Of a DNA stretch of 33,740 bases, positions 24,236-32,662 are shown in pieces. A program made the position numbers and the translations under genes. The stretch is from positions 2,077,949-2,111,688 of the forward strand of contig NZ_RDBP01000012.1 of NCBI RefSeq assembly GCF_008042045.1. The letters are read 5' to 3'. A model generated the notes under the pieces. That model did not search any database. It saw nothing but the letters and a program-made list of their open reading frames with translations, and was not told the origin of the DNA. This stretch comes from Streptomyces sp. T39. Lineage in GTDB: Bacteria; Actinomycetota; Actinomycetes; Streptomycetales; Streptomycetaceae. How positions within the stretch are numbered: the first letter of the stretch is position 1; every line of letters begins with the position of its first letter.

Positions 24236-25047
24236 TCAGCCGAGCTCCGCGTGCATCGTGGCGCGCAGGCGGAGGGTGGAGACGAGACGCTGGAACGCCT
24301 CCGACCAGTAGCCGCCCGCCCCCGGGGACGCGTCCTCCGGCTCGTCGGGGGTCGCGGTGAGGATCTCCAGGCGGGCGGCCTCCGACGGATCGAGACAGCG
24401 TTCCGCCAGGCCCATCACGCCGCTGAAGCTCCACGGATAGCTGCCGGCGTCCCGGGCGATGTCCAGGGCGTCGACGACGGCGCGGCCCAGGGGCCCGGCC
24501 CACGGCACCGCGCAGACGCCGAGCAGCTGGAAGGCCTCCGACAGCCCGTGGGCGGCGATGAACTCGGCGACCCAGCCGGCCCGTTCCTCCTCCGGCAGGG
24601 TCGCGAGGAGCTTCGACCGCTCGGCCGGTGACGTGGTGCCCGGGCCGGCCGACGGCGGGGCCGCGGGCCGGCGGCGGCGCGCCCGCGCCGGGCCGTCAGC
24701 CACTCCTGGGCCCAGTCCGGGACGTCGGACGGGCCGACCGCCGCCGTGTCCCGGGACCACAGGAGGAGCAGGCCGACGGCGTGCTTGCAGGGGAACTTCC
24801 GGCTCGGGCAACTGCACGAGAAGGCGGGGCCGGTGAGGTCCACGACGGTCCGGTACGGACGGCTGCCGCTGCCCTTGCACAGACCCCAGACGGCCCCCGC
24901 GCCGTCGGAGCCCGCGCCCGACCACGGCCCGGCGGTGGAGAGTCCGGCTCCCGCCGTGCGTGACGCGGCGTCAGGTGCCATGGAGAGCACCTGTTCCGGT
25001 GTCCAGCGCGCTCCCGTAATCGCGGGGTCCCCGTTGATTCGCAGCAT
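24236..25047 (-). pseudogene. SWIM zinc-finger protein, interrupted by a frameshift
   Basis: Two adjacent frames together make one protein of about 270 residues. The first (from ATG 25047) has MLRINGDPAITGARWTPEQV and the SWIM motif FSCSCPSRKFPCKHAVGL (CxCx6CxH), which binds zinc and mediates DNA or protein contacts. After DWAQEWLTARR it degenerates. Protein-like sequence resumes in a second frame with SPAERSKLLATLPEEER and continues to MHAELG and the TGA at 24236-24238. The change fits loss of one base at about 24650-24690, a stretch of G/C runs (GGGG at 24657-24660), so a sequencing error is as likely as a true mutation. No Shine-Dalgarno is present; a TAGCGT -10 box 7 bases before the ATG implies a leaderless transcript. 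It is divergent from and probably functionally linked to the MoxR-DUF5682-VWA operon. Confidence 0.75.
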
Positions 25048-25054
25048 GGGTACG

Positions 25055-25077
25055 ACGCTAGGCCCGGCCACTGACAA
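25055..25077 (-). promoter_or_regulatory. DNA-damage (RecA-NDp/PafBC-type) promoter of the SWIM gene
   Basis: On the minus strand TTGTCAGTG (25069-25077), exactly 8 bases, then TAGCGT (25055-25060), a full match to tTGTCRGTG-N8-TAnnnT. The -10 box ends 7 bases before the ATG. The motif sits in CGATTGTCAGTGGC, which is repeated in the opposing promoter. Confidence 0.8.
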
Positions 25078-25327
25078 TCGCTTCGACCTGCGAACTCGCC
25101 GGGGGGAGGTGGTCGTTGCCGGCGTTCCGCACGGGTGGGACCTGCCGGACGTGGGGAACCGAGGTCCCGTACGAACCGCTTCGCCCGCGCAAGGTGCTCG
25201 CGGAGGGGACCGGGGAGGGCTCACGACCGCCGGCGGCCGCATCGGCGAGTCGCCGGCCGGCACCGTGCCGCTTCCCAACTCCCCTCCACAGGACGTCTGC
25301 ACGGTGGTGACCTGCGACGACGGCCGA

Positions 25328-25350
25328 TTGTCAGTGGCGTGGTGCACGGT
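25328..25350 (+). promoter_or_regulatory. DNA-damage-type promoter element of the MoxR-DUF5682-VWA operon
   Basis: TTGTCAGTG (25328-25336), 8 bases, then CACGGT where TAnnnT is expected. The upstream half is identical over 14 bases (25325-25338) to the element in the divergent SWIM promoter; the -10 half deviates at its first base. Transcription would begin near 25357, leaving a leader of about 30 bases with a strong GGAGGGGG. Confidence 0.6.
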
Positions 25351-25387
25351 GGTCCCACATCGGGTCGAACGATCTGGAGGGGGATCC

Positions 25388-26500
25388 ATGACCGTGTCCG
25401 CCACTGCCGCGAACAGCCCGGCCGAGGCCCTGAGGCCGCACGCGGAGGACGCCTTCGCCGCCGAACTGGAGGCGCTCGCCGCGCACGACGACCGCCCGCG
25501 CCCGGCCAACTGGCGGCTCTCGCCCTGGGCCGTCGCCACCTATCTGCTCGGCGGCACCCTCGCCGACGGCACCGTCGTCACCCCGAAGTACATCGGCCCG
25601 CGCAGGATCGTCGAGGTCGCCGTCACCACCCTGGCGACCGACCGGGCGCTGCTGCTCCTCGGTGTGCCGGGCACCGCCAAGACCTGGGTGTCGGAGCACC
25701 TTGCCGCCGCCGTCAGCGGCGACTCGACCCTGCTCGTCCAGGGGACGGCGGGCACCCCCGAGGAGGCCATCCGCTACGGGTGGAACTACGCCCGGCTCCT
25801 CGCCGACGGGCCCAGCCGCGAGGCCCTCGTGCCCGGTCCCGTCATGCGCGCCATGGCGGAGGGCATGACGGCGCGCGTCGAGGAACTGACCCGCATCCCC
25901 GCCGACGTCCAGGACACCCTGATCACGATCCTGTCCGAGAAGACGCTGCCGGTGCCGGAGCTCGGCCAGGAGGTCCAGGCGGTCCGCGGCTTCAACCTGA
26001 TCGCCACGGCCAATGACCGCGACCGCGGGGTCAACGACCTGTCCAGCGCGCTGCGCAGGCGTTTCAACACCGTCGTCCTGCCGCTTCCCGCCACCTCCGA
26101 CGCCGAGGTGGACATCGTCGCCCGCCGGGTGGACCAGCTCGGGCGCTCGCTCGACCTGCCCGCCGTGCCCGAGGGCCTGGCGGAGATCCGCCGGGTGGTC
26201 ACCGTCTTCCGGGAGCTGCGGGACGGGGTGTCCGCCGACGGGCGCACCAAGCTCAAGTCGCCCTCGGGCACGCTCTCCACGGCCGAGGCGATCTCCGTCG
26301 TCACCGGCGGCCTCGCGCTCGCCGCGCATTTCGGCGACGGCGTGCTGCGCCCGCAGGACATGGCGGCCGGGATCCTCGGCGCGGTCGTCCGCGACCCGGC
26401 CGCCGACCGCGTGATCTGGCAGGAGTACCTGGAGACCGTGGTGCGCGAGCGGGAGGGGTGGAAGGACTTCTACCGCGCCTGCCGCGAGGTGAGCGCATGA
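25388..26500 (+). CDS. MoxR/YehL-type AAA+ ATPase
   Basis: A 370-residue AAA+ protein. Walker A is GVPGTAKT (residues 92-99, Lys98). Sensor 1 and the arginine finger are in NLIATANDRDRGVNDLSSALRRRFN. The Walker B position, aligned through the following P-x-x-VQDTLI, reads RVEELTR with Glu165-Glu166 instead of Asp-Glu. MoxR proteins work as hexameric chaperones with VWA-domain partners (RavA-ViaA, NorQ-NorD, CbbQ-CbbO); the gene set here resembles the YehL subgroup. The start is ATG 25388 with GGAGGGGG five bases upstream. It overlaps the next gene by ATGA. Its likely job is ATP-driven remodelling of a target recognised by the VWA protein. Confidence 0.92.
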   Translation: MTVSATAANSPAEALRPHAEDAFAAELEALAAHDDRPRPANWRLSPWAVATYLLGGTLADGTVVTPKYIGPRRIVEVAVTTLATDRALLLLGVPGTAKTWVSEHLAAAVSGDSTLLVQGTAGTPEEAIRYGWNYARLLADGPSREALVPGPVMRAMAEGMTARVEELTRIPADVQDTLITILSEKTLPVPELGQEVQAVRGFNLIATANDRDRGVNDLSSALRRRFNTVVLPLPATSDAEVDIVARRVDQLGRSLDLPAVPEGLAEIRRVVTVFRELRDGVSADGRTKLKSPSGTLSTAEAISVVTGGLALAAHFGDGVLRPQDMAAGILGAVVRDPAADRVIWQEYLETVVREREGWKDFYRACREVSA

Positions 26501-28989
26501 CCGGCCCCCTCCTCCTGGGGGTCCGTCACCACGGTCCGGGATCGGCCCGTGCGGTCCGTGCGGCACTCGACGCGGCTGCCCCCGCCGCGGTCCTGATCGA
26601 GGGGCCCCCGGAGGGCGACGGGCTGCTGCACCTGGCGGCCGACGAGGACATGCGGCCCCCGGTCGCCCTGCTCGCCCACGCCGTGGACGATCCCGGCCGC
26701 TCGGCGTTCTGGCCCTTCGCCGGCTTCAGCCCCGAATGGGTGGCCGTCCGCTGGGCCCTGGCCCACGAGGTGCCCGTCCGCTTCATCGACCTGCCCGCCG
26801 CGCACTCCCTCGCCATGGACCCGTCCGGTGACGCCCCGGCCCCCGCGGCAGGCGACGACGACGGAGCCGCGGGCGGGCCCGGCGGAGCGGCACCGGACGG
26901 CGGCGCCGACGGGGGGACGGCCCCCGGCACCGGCGGTCCCGCCGTACGGATCGACCCGATCCGGGTGCTGGCGGACGCCGCCGGCTACGACGACCCCGAG
27001 CGCTGGTGGGAGGACGCCGTCGAGCACCGGGGCGGCGACGGCCCGGCCGACGCCCTCGCCCCGTTCGCCGCGCTCGCGGAGGCCATGACCGCCCTGCGGG
27101 AGACCTACGGGCACGGGGGACACGAACGGGACCTGGTCCGCGAGGCCCATATGCGGCTCGCACTGCGGGCCGCGCGCAAGGAGTTCGGCGACGGCATCGC
27201 CGTCGTGTGCGGAGCATGGCACGTCCCGGCCCTCGCCGAGCGCAGGACGGTCGCAGCGGACAAGGCGCTGCTCAAGGGCCTGCCGAAGGTGAGGACGGAG
27301 ACGACCTGGGTGCCGTGGACGCACCGCAGGCTCTCCCGTCGCTCCGGATACGGCGCGGGCATCGACTCGCCCGGCTGGTACGGCCATCTCTTCGACGTCC
27401 CCGACCGGCCGGTCGAGCGCTGGATGACCAGGGTCGCGGGGCTGCTGCGCGCGGAGGACCGCCTCGTGTCCTCCGCGCACGTCATCGAGGCGGTCCGCCT
27501 CGCGGAGACCCTCGCGGTCGTCCGGGGCCGCCCCCTCCCCGGCCTCGGCGAGACGACCGACGCCGTGCGCGCCGTGATGTGCGACGGCTCCGACGTACCG
27601 CTGGACCTGGTGTGGGACAGGCTCGTCGTGGGTGACGTGCTCGGCGAGGTGCCCGACGCCGCGCCCGCGGTGCCCCTCCAGCGCGACCTCGCCCGGCAGC
27701 AGCGCGGCCTGCGGCTGAAGCCGGAGGCGACGGAACGGGAACGGGAACTCGACCTGCGCAAGGACGGCGACGCGGGCCGGAGCCTGCTGTTGCACCGGCT
27801 GCGGCTCCTCGGCATCGGCTGGGGAGAGCCGGCCGCCGGCCGCGGCAGCACGGGCACCTTCCGCGAGACATGGCGGCTGCGCTGGGAGCCCGAGCTCTTC
27901 GTCAGGGTGGCCGAGGCCGGTGTGTGGGGCACCACGGTGCTCGCCGCCGCGACGGCGAAGGCCCGGTCCGATGCGGCGTCCGCCGGGTCCCTCGGCGAGG
28001 TCACGGCCCTGGCCGAGCAGTGCCTGCTGGCCGGGCTGCCGGACGCCCTGCCCGTGGTGATGGCGGCGCTGGCCGACCGCGCGGCGCTCGACACGGACGT
28101 CGGCCACCTCGCCCGCGCCCTCCCCGCCCTCGCCCGCTCCCTGCGCTACGGGGACGTCCGGTCCACCGACACCACGGCGCTCGGCGAGGTGGCGGCGGGC
28201 ATCGCGGAGCGGATCTGCGTCGGACTGCCCCCCGCCTGCACCGGCCTCGACGGCGACGCCGCCGCGGAGATGCGCGGCCTGATCGACGGCGTGCACGCGG
28301 CCGTCGCCCTGCTGCCGGGTGCGGCGGGGATCACCGGCCGCTGGCGCGACGTGCTGCGCCGGCTGGCCGCCCGGGACACCGTCCCCGGCGTCGTGCGGGG
28401 CCGCTCGGCACGGCTGCTCCTGGACGAGGGGCAGCTCGCGGAGGACGAGGCGGCCCGGCTGATGGGGCTCGCGCTCTCGCCCGCCGTGCCGCCCGCGCAG
28501 GCGGCGGCCTGGATCGAGGGCTTCGTCGGCGGCGAGTCCGGCGGCGGACTGCTGCTCGTCCACGACGAGCGGCTGCTCGGGCTGGTGGACTCCTGGCTGA
28601 CCGGCGTGCCCGCGCACGCCTTCACCGATGTGCTGCCCCTGCTGCGCCGCACCTTCTCCGCGTACGAGCCCGGCGTCCGCCGCACCCTCGGCGAACTGGT
28701 GCGCCGCGGACCCGCCACGGCGGGCACGGCGGCTCCGGTACCGGCGGCCCCCGGCTTCGGACCCGGCCTCGACGAGGCACGGGCCGACGCCGTCCTGCCG
28801 GTGGTGCGTCTGCTGCTGGGCGCCGATGCCGCTGCCGCACCCGGCTCCTCTGCCGGACCCGATGCCCCCGGCGGACCCGATGCCCCCGGCGGACCCGATG
28901 CCCCCGCCGGACCCGATGCCCCTGCCGGACCCGGCGCCGCGGGCGGCTCCGGCGTCCGCCACCACGACCTCGCGGGAGTGACCCGATGA
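26497..28989 (+). CDS. DUF5682 family protein, TraB/ChaN-like N-terminal signatures
   Basis: An 830-residue cytoplasmic protein. It opens with LLGVRHHGPGSARAVRAAL (His11, His12) and VLIEGPPEGD (Glu35), and later has AVVCGAWHVPAL (His242) after a helix ERDLVREAHMRLALRAA. This spacing resembles the TraB/TIKI/ChaN/EreA fold, in which G.xH, E and a second H line a putative metal site. A Gly/Ala/Asp-rich linker (about 110-150) interrupts this domain. The middle (about 300-600) is charged and helical; the C-terminal third is Ala/Leu-rich and repeat-like, ending in a GPDAPx tandem repeat. It overlaps both neighbours by ATGA, so it is an obligate part of the operon. From memory, E. coli YehM is the counterpart. 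The biochemical activity is unknown; the TraB-like reading is inference. Confidence 0.85.
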   Translation: MTGPLLLGVRHHGPGSARAVRAALDAAAPAAVLIEGPPEGDGLLHLAADEDMRPPVALLAHAVDDPGRSAFWPFAGFSPEWVAVRWALAHEVPVRFIDLPAAHSLAMDPSGDAPAPAAGDDDGAAGGPGGAAPDGGADGGTAPGTGGPAVRIDPIRVLADAAGYDDPERWWEDAVEHRGGDGPADALAPFAALAEAMTALRETYGHGGHERDLVREAHMRLALRAARKEFGDGIAVVCGAWHVPALAERRTVAADKALLKGLPKVRTETTWVPWTHRRLSRRSGYGAGIDSPGWYGHLFDVPDRPVERWMTRVAGLLRAEDRLVSSAHVIEAVRLAETLAVVRGRPLPGLGETTDAVRAVMCDGSDVPLDLVWDRLVVGDVLGEVPDAAPAVPLQRDLARQQRGLRLKPEATERERELDLRKDGDAGRSLLLHRLRLLGIGWGEPAAGRGSTGTFRETWRLRWEPELFVRVAEAGVWGTTVLAAATAKARSDAASAGSLGEVTALAEQCLLAGLPDALPVVMAALADRAALDTDVGHLARALPALARSLRYGDVRSTDTTALGEVAAGIAERICVGLPPACTGLDGDAAAEMRGLIDGVHAAVALLPGAAGITGRWRDVLRRLAARDTVPGVVRGRSARLLLDEGQLAEDEAARLMGLALSPAVPPAQAAAWIEGFVGGESGGGLLLVHDERLLGLVDSWLTGVPAHAFTDVLPLLRRTFSAYEPGVRRTLGELVRRGPATAGTAAPVPAAPGFGPGLDEARADAVLPVVRLLLGADAAAAPGSSAGPDAPGGPDAPGGPDAPAGPDAPAGPGAAGGSGVRHHDLAGVTR
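28855..28938 (+). repeat. 18-bp tandem repeat at the 3' end of the DUF5682 gene
   Basis: Four units of GGACCCGATGCCCCCGGC with small changes plus a partial fifth encode GPDAP(G/A) repeats. The repeat keeps the frame and lies in the last 50 residues. Confidence 0.9.
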
Positions 28990-30200
28990 CCACGCACCCG
29001 GCCGCCCCGACGGCCGAGACCGGTCGGGCCGGCACGGCGGGGACCGCGCCGGACGCGCACGACGAGCGGCTGCGGCGCTGGCGCCTGGTGCTCGGCGGCG
29101 ACGCCGCGGACGGCACGGGCCTCGCCCTCACCGGCACGGACGCGGCCATGGACGGCGCCCTCGCCTCGCTCTACGGCGCCCGCCCCGCCGGCCAGGGCAG
29201 GGGCGGCGGCAGGTCGGCCGGCCTCGGCGCGTCCGCGCCCTCGGTGGCCCGCTGGCTGGGCGACATCCGCACCTACTTCCCCGCCTCCGTGGTCCAGGTG
29301 ATGCAGCGCGACGCGATCGACCGGCTCGGTCTGTCCGCGCTCCTGCTGGAGCCCGAGATGCTGGAGGCGGTCGAGGCGGACGTGCACCTCGTGGGCACCC
29401 TGCTCTCCCTCACCAAGGTGATGCCGGAGACGACGAAGGAGACGGCACGGGCCGTGGTCCGCAAGGTCGTGGACGAACTGGAGAAGAAGCTCGCCACCCG
29501 TACGCGGTCGGCACTGACCGGCGCGCTGGACCGTTCGGCGCGGATCAGCCGCCCCCGGCACCGCGACATCGACTGGGACCGCACCATCCGGGCGAACCTC
29601 GGGAACTACCTCCCCGAGTACCGCACGGTCGTCCCCGAGCGGCTCATCGGCTACGGGCGCGCGTCGCGGTCGGTGAGGAAGGACGTGGTGCTCTGCGTCG
29701 ACCAGTCGGGGTCCATGGCGGCGTCCGTCGTCCACGCGTCCGTCTTCGGTGCGGTCCTGGCGTCGATGCGCTCCCTCGCCACCCGGCTGGTCGTCTTCGA
29801 CACCGCCGTCGTCGATCTCACGGACCAGCTGGACGACCCGGTGGACGTGCTCTTCGGCACGCAGCTCGGCGGCGGGACGGACATCAACCGGGCGCTCGCC
29901 TACTGCCAGTCGCGGATCACCCGCCCCGCCGACACGGTCGTCGTGCTGATCAGCGACCTCTACGAGGGCGGCATACGCGACGAGATGCTCAAGCGGGTCG
30001 CCGCCATGAAGGCGGCGGGCGTGCAGTTCGTCGCGCTGCTCGCACTGTCGGACGAGGGGGCACCCGCCTACGACCGGGACCACGCGGCCGCCCTGGCCGC
30101 CCTCGGCGCGCCGGCCTTCGCCTGCACACCGGACCTCTTCCCCGAGGTCATGGCGGCGGCGATCGAGAAGCGCCCCCTGCCGATACCGGCCCCGGCCTGA
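28986..30200 (+). CDS. VWA domain protein (YehP/CoxE-like partner of the MoxR ATPase)
   Basis: A 404-residue protein. The N-terminal 230 residues are helical (SVVQVMQRDAIDRLGLSALLL; KETARAVVRKVVDELEKKLATR). The C-terminal VWA domain has a complete metal-ion-dependent adhesion site: Asp239-x-Ser241-x-Ser243 in CVDQSGSMAASV, Thr298 in GGGTDINRAL and Asp324 in LISDLYEGG. There is no signal peptide or membrane helix, so it acts in the cytoplasm. VWA partners of MoxR ATPases bring substrates to the ATPase ring through the metal site. The ATG overlaps the DUF5682 stop. A strong hairpin ends the operon immediately afterwards. Confidence 0.92.
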   Translation: MTTHPAAPTAETGRAGTAGTAPDAHDERLRRWRLVLGGDAADGTGLALTGTDAAMDGALASLYGARPAGQGRGGGRSAGLGASAPSVARWLGDIRTYFPASVVQVMQRDAIDRLGLSALLLEPEMLEAVEADVHLVGTLLSLTKVMPETTKETARAVVRKVVDELEKKLATRTRSALTGALDRSARISRPRHRDIDWDRTIRANLGNYLPEYRTVVPERLIGYGRASRSVRKDVVLCVDQSGSMAASVVHASVFGAVLASMRSLATRLVVFDTAVVDLTDQLDDPVDVLFGTQLGGGTDINRALAYCQSRITRPADTVVVLISDLYEGGIRDEMLKRVAAMKAAGVQFVALLALSDEGAPAYDRDHAAALAALGAPAFACTPDLFPEVMAAAIEKRPLPIPAPA

Positions 30201-30203
30201 CCA

Positions 30204-30237
30204 GGGGCACGGCGCGGGTGACCCCGCGCCGTGCCCC
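30204..30237 (+). terminator. terminator of the MoxR-DUF5682-VWA operon
   Basis: Perfect 15-bp stem GGGGCACGGCGCGGG / CCCGCGCCGTGCCCC with a 4-base loop, starting 4 bases after the VWA stop. Confidence 0.8.
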
Positions 30238-30324
30238 ACGGTGCGCCGCCGCTCACAGCCCGCGGTCCACGCAGGTGAGGCGGGGGCCTGTGACCGTAAT
30301 CACCGCCCAGGTGTGATCTGCGAT

Positions 30325-30354
30325 TTAGGGACCCGCGCAATGCGGGGATAACCT
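30325..30354 (+). promoter_or_regulatory. candidate sucCD promoter
   Basis: TTAGGG (30325-30330) and TAACCT (30349-30354) with an 18-base spacer. The leader would be about 120 bases and contains a dyad GTGAC-N7-GTCAC at 30401-30417. Confidence 0.45.
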
Positions 30355-30483
30355 GCCAGGCGGACATGCCGCGCCCACGGACACCGTGTGTGCCTCCCTT
30401 GTGACAGCGCTCGTCACGTTGCCCTTCGCGGCACTGCCCACGCAGACAACGAACCGCGATCATCAGAAAAGGGACGGACGCGC

Positions 30484-31665
30484 GTGGACCTGTTCGAGTA
30501 CCAGGCGAGGGACCTCTTCGCCAAGCACGGTGTACCGGTGCTGGCCGGTGAAGTCATCGACACGCCTGAGGCGGCGCGCGAGGCGACGGAGCGACTGGGC
30601 GGCAAGTCGGTCGTCAAGGCGCAGGTCAAGGTCGGCGGCCGCGGCAAGGCCGGCGGCGTGAAGCTGGCCGCCACCCCGGACGAGGCCGTCGCCCGGGCGA
30701 CGGACATCCTCGGGATGGACATCAAGGGCCACACGGTCCACAAGGTGATGATCGCGGAGACCGCTCCGGAGATCGTCGAGGAGTACTACGTCTCGTACCT
30801 CCTCGACCGCACCAACCGCACCTTCCTCGCCATGGCCTCCGTCGCCGGCGGCATGGACATCGAGGAGGTCGCCGAGAAGACCCCCGAGAAGCTGGCGAAG
30901 GTCCCGGTCGACGCCAACACCGGCGTCACCATCGAGAAGGCCCGCGACATCGTCGCCCAGGCGCAGTTCCCGGCCGAGGTCGCGGAGAAGGTCGCCGAGG
31001 TCCTCGTGACCCTGTGGGACACCTTCATCGCCGAGGACGCGCTCCTCGTCGAGGTGAACCCGCTCGCGAAGGTCGCCGGCGGCGACATCCTGGCGCTGGA
31101 CGGCAAGGTCTCGCTCGACGAGAACGCCGAGTTCCGTCAGCCGGGTCACGAGGAGTTCGTGGACCACGCCGCAGCCAACCCGCTCGAGGCTGCCGCCAAG
31201 GCCAAGAACCTCAACTACGTGAAGCTCGAGGGCGAGGTCGGCATCATCGGCAACGGTGCCGGTCTGGTCATGTCGACCCTGGACGTCGTCGCGTACGCCG
31301 GTGAGAACCACGGTGGCGTGAAGCCGGCCAACTTCCTCGACATCGGCGGCGGCGCGTCCGCCCAGGTGATGGCGAACGGCCTGGAGATCATCCTCGGCGA
31401 CCCGGACGTCAAGTCCGTCTTCGTCAACGTCTTCGGCGGCATCACCGCCTGCGACGAGGTCGCCAACGGCATCGTCCAGGCTCTCGCCCTGCTCGCCGAG
31501 AAGGGCGAGGAGGTCTCCAAGCCGCTGGTCGTCCGTCTGGACGGCAACAACGCGGAGCTGGGTCGCAAGATCCTCTCCGACGCCAACCACCCGCTGGTCC
31601 AGCGCGTGGACACCATGGACGGCGCGGCCGACAAGGCCGCCGAGCTCGCCGCTGCGGCCAAGTAA
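30484..31665 (+). CDS. sucC: succinyl-CoA synthetase (ADP-forming) beta subunit
   Basis: A 393-residue ATP-grasp subunit of the TCA-cycle enzyme that makes succinate plus ATP from succinyl-CoA. It starts [18 protein letters not shown] and has [20 protein letters not shown] for nucleotide binding, [10 protein letters not shown] with metal ligands, [30 protein letters not shown] and the C-terminal [18 protein letters not shown]. The length is that of the family. The start is GTG 30484, chosen because homology begins there; upstream in-frame sequence (from 30388) is not protein-like. sucD follows after 21 bases. Confidence 0.97.
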   Translation: MDLFEYQARDLFAKHGVPVLAGEVIDTPEAAREATERLGGKSVVKAQVKVGGRGKAGGVKLAATPDEAVARATDILGMDIKGHTVHKVMIAETAPEIVEEYYVSYLLDRTNRTFLAMASVAGGMDIEEVAEKTPEKLAKVPVDANTGVTIEKARDIVAQAQFPAEVAEKVAEVLVTLWDTFIAEDALLVEVNPLAKVAGGDILALDGKVSLDENAEFRQPGHEEFVDHAAANPLEAAAKAKNLNYVKLEGEVGIIGNGAGLVMSTLDVVAYAGENHGGVKPANFLDIGGGASAQVMANGLEIILGDPDVKSVFVNVFGGITACDEVANGIVQALALLAEKGEEVSKPLVVRLDGNNAELGRKILSDANHPLVQRVDTMDGAADKAAELAAAAK

Positions 31666-31686
31666 GGGAAGAGGGACTGTAGAACC

Positions 31687-32571
31687 ATGGCTATCTTCCT
31701 GAACAAGGACAGCAAGGTCATCGTCCAGGGCATGACCGGTGCCACGGGCATGAAGCACACCAAGCTGATGCTCGGCGACGGCACCAACATCGTCGGCGGC
31801 GTGAACCCGCGCAAGGCCGGCACCTCCGTCGACTTCGACGGCACCGAGGTACCGGTCTTCGGCTCCGTCGCCGAGGCGATGGAGAAGACGGGCGCCGACG
31901 TCTCCGTCCTCTTCGTCCCGCCGGCCTTCGCCAAGGCCGCCGTCGTCGAGGCGATCGACGCCGAGATCCCGCTCGCGGTCGTCATCACCGAGGGCATCGC
32001 CGTCCACGACTCCGCCGCCTTCTGGGCGTACGCGACGTCCAAGGGCAACAAGACCCGCATCATCGGCCCGAACTGCCCCGGCCTCATCACGCCGGGCCAG
32101 TCGAACGCCGGCATCATCCCGGGCGACATCACCAAGCCCGGCCGCATCGGTCTGGTGTCCAAGTCGGGCACCCTGACCTACCAGATGATGTACGAGCTCC
32201 GTGACATCGGCTTCTCGTCCGCCGTCGGCATCGGTGGCGACCCGGTCATCGGCACCACGCACATCGACGCCCTCGCGGCGTTCGAGGCCGACCCCGAGAC
32301 CGACCTGATCGTCATGATCGGCGAGATCGGCGGCGACGCCGAGGAGCGTGCGGCCGACTTCATCAAGGCCAACGTCACCAAGCCGGTCGTCGGTTACGTC
32401 GCGGGCTTCACCGCGCCCGAGGGCAAGACCATGGGCCACGCCGGCGCCATCGTCTCCGGCTCCTCCGGCACCGCCCAGGCGAAGAAGGAGGCCCTGGAGG
32501 CCGCCGGCGTGAAGGTCGGCAAGACGCCGACCGAGACCGCCAAGCTGGCGCGCGCCATCCTCGCGGGCTGA
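31687..32571 (+). CDS. sucD: succinyl-CoA synthetase (ADP-forming) alpha subunit
   Basis: A 294-residue partner of SucC. It has the CoA-binding Rossmann start [72 protein letters not shown] and [16 protein letters not shown]. The catalytic phospho-histidine is His251 in [17 protein letters not shown]. Co-transcribed with sucC and followed by a strong bidirectional terminator. Confidence 0.97.
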   Translation: MAIFLNKDSKVIVQGMTGATGMKHTKLMLGDGTNIVGGVNPRKAGTSVDFDGTEVPVFGSVAEAMEKTGADVSVLFVPPAFAKAAVVEAIDAEIPLAVVITEGIAVHDSAAFWAYATSKGNKTRIIGPNCPGLITPGQSNAGIIPGDITKPGRIGLVSKSGTLTYQMMYELRDIGFSSAVGIGGDPVIGTTHIDALAAFEADPETDLIVMIGEIGGDAEERAADFIKANVTKPVVGYVAGFTAPEGKTMGHAGAIVSGSSGTAQAKKEALEAAGVKVGKTPTETAKLARAILAG

Positions 32572-32601
32572 CGTCCGCACCGGGTGCCGCACGGTTCCCG
32601 A

Positions 32602-32650
32602 CACGCGTGAGGGCCCGCCCCCGGTTCACGGGGGCGGGCCCTCACGCGTG
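32602..32650. terminator. bidirectional terminator of sucCD and the convergent gene
   Basis: A perfect 22-bp stem (32602-32623 with 32629-32650, beginning CACGCGTGAGGGCCCG) and a 5-base loop. Confidence 0.85.
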
Positions 32651-32662
32651 CGCGGCGCTGGT

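Noticed and set aside
26470..28965. 831-codon frame antisense to the DUF5682 gene
   Set aside because: Mirror frame; no start signal and no recognisable motif, while the plus-strand gene is coupled to both neighbours.
27870..30200. long N-terminal extension of the VWA frame back to 27870
   Set aside because: The extension is Arg/Pro-rich off-frame sequence inside the DUF5682 gene; the ATGA-coupled start at 28986 is well supported.
30463..32604. 713-codon frame antisense to sucCD
   Set aside because: Mirror frame of two highly conserved genes.
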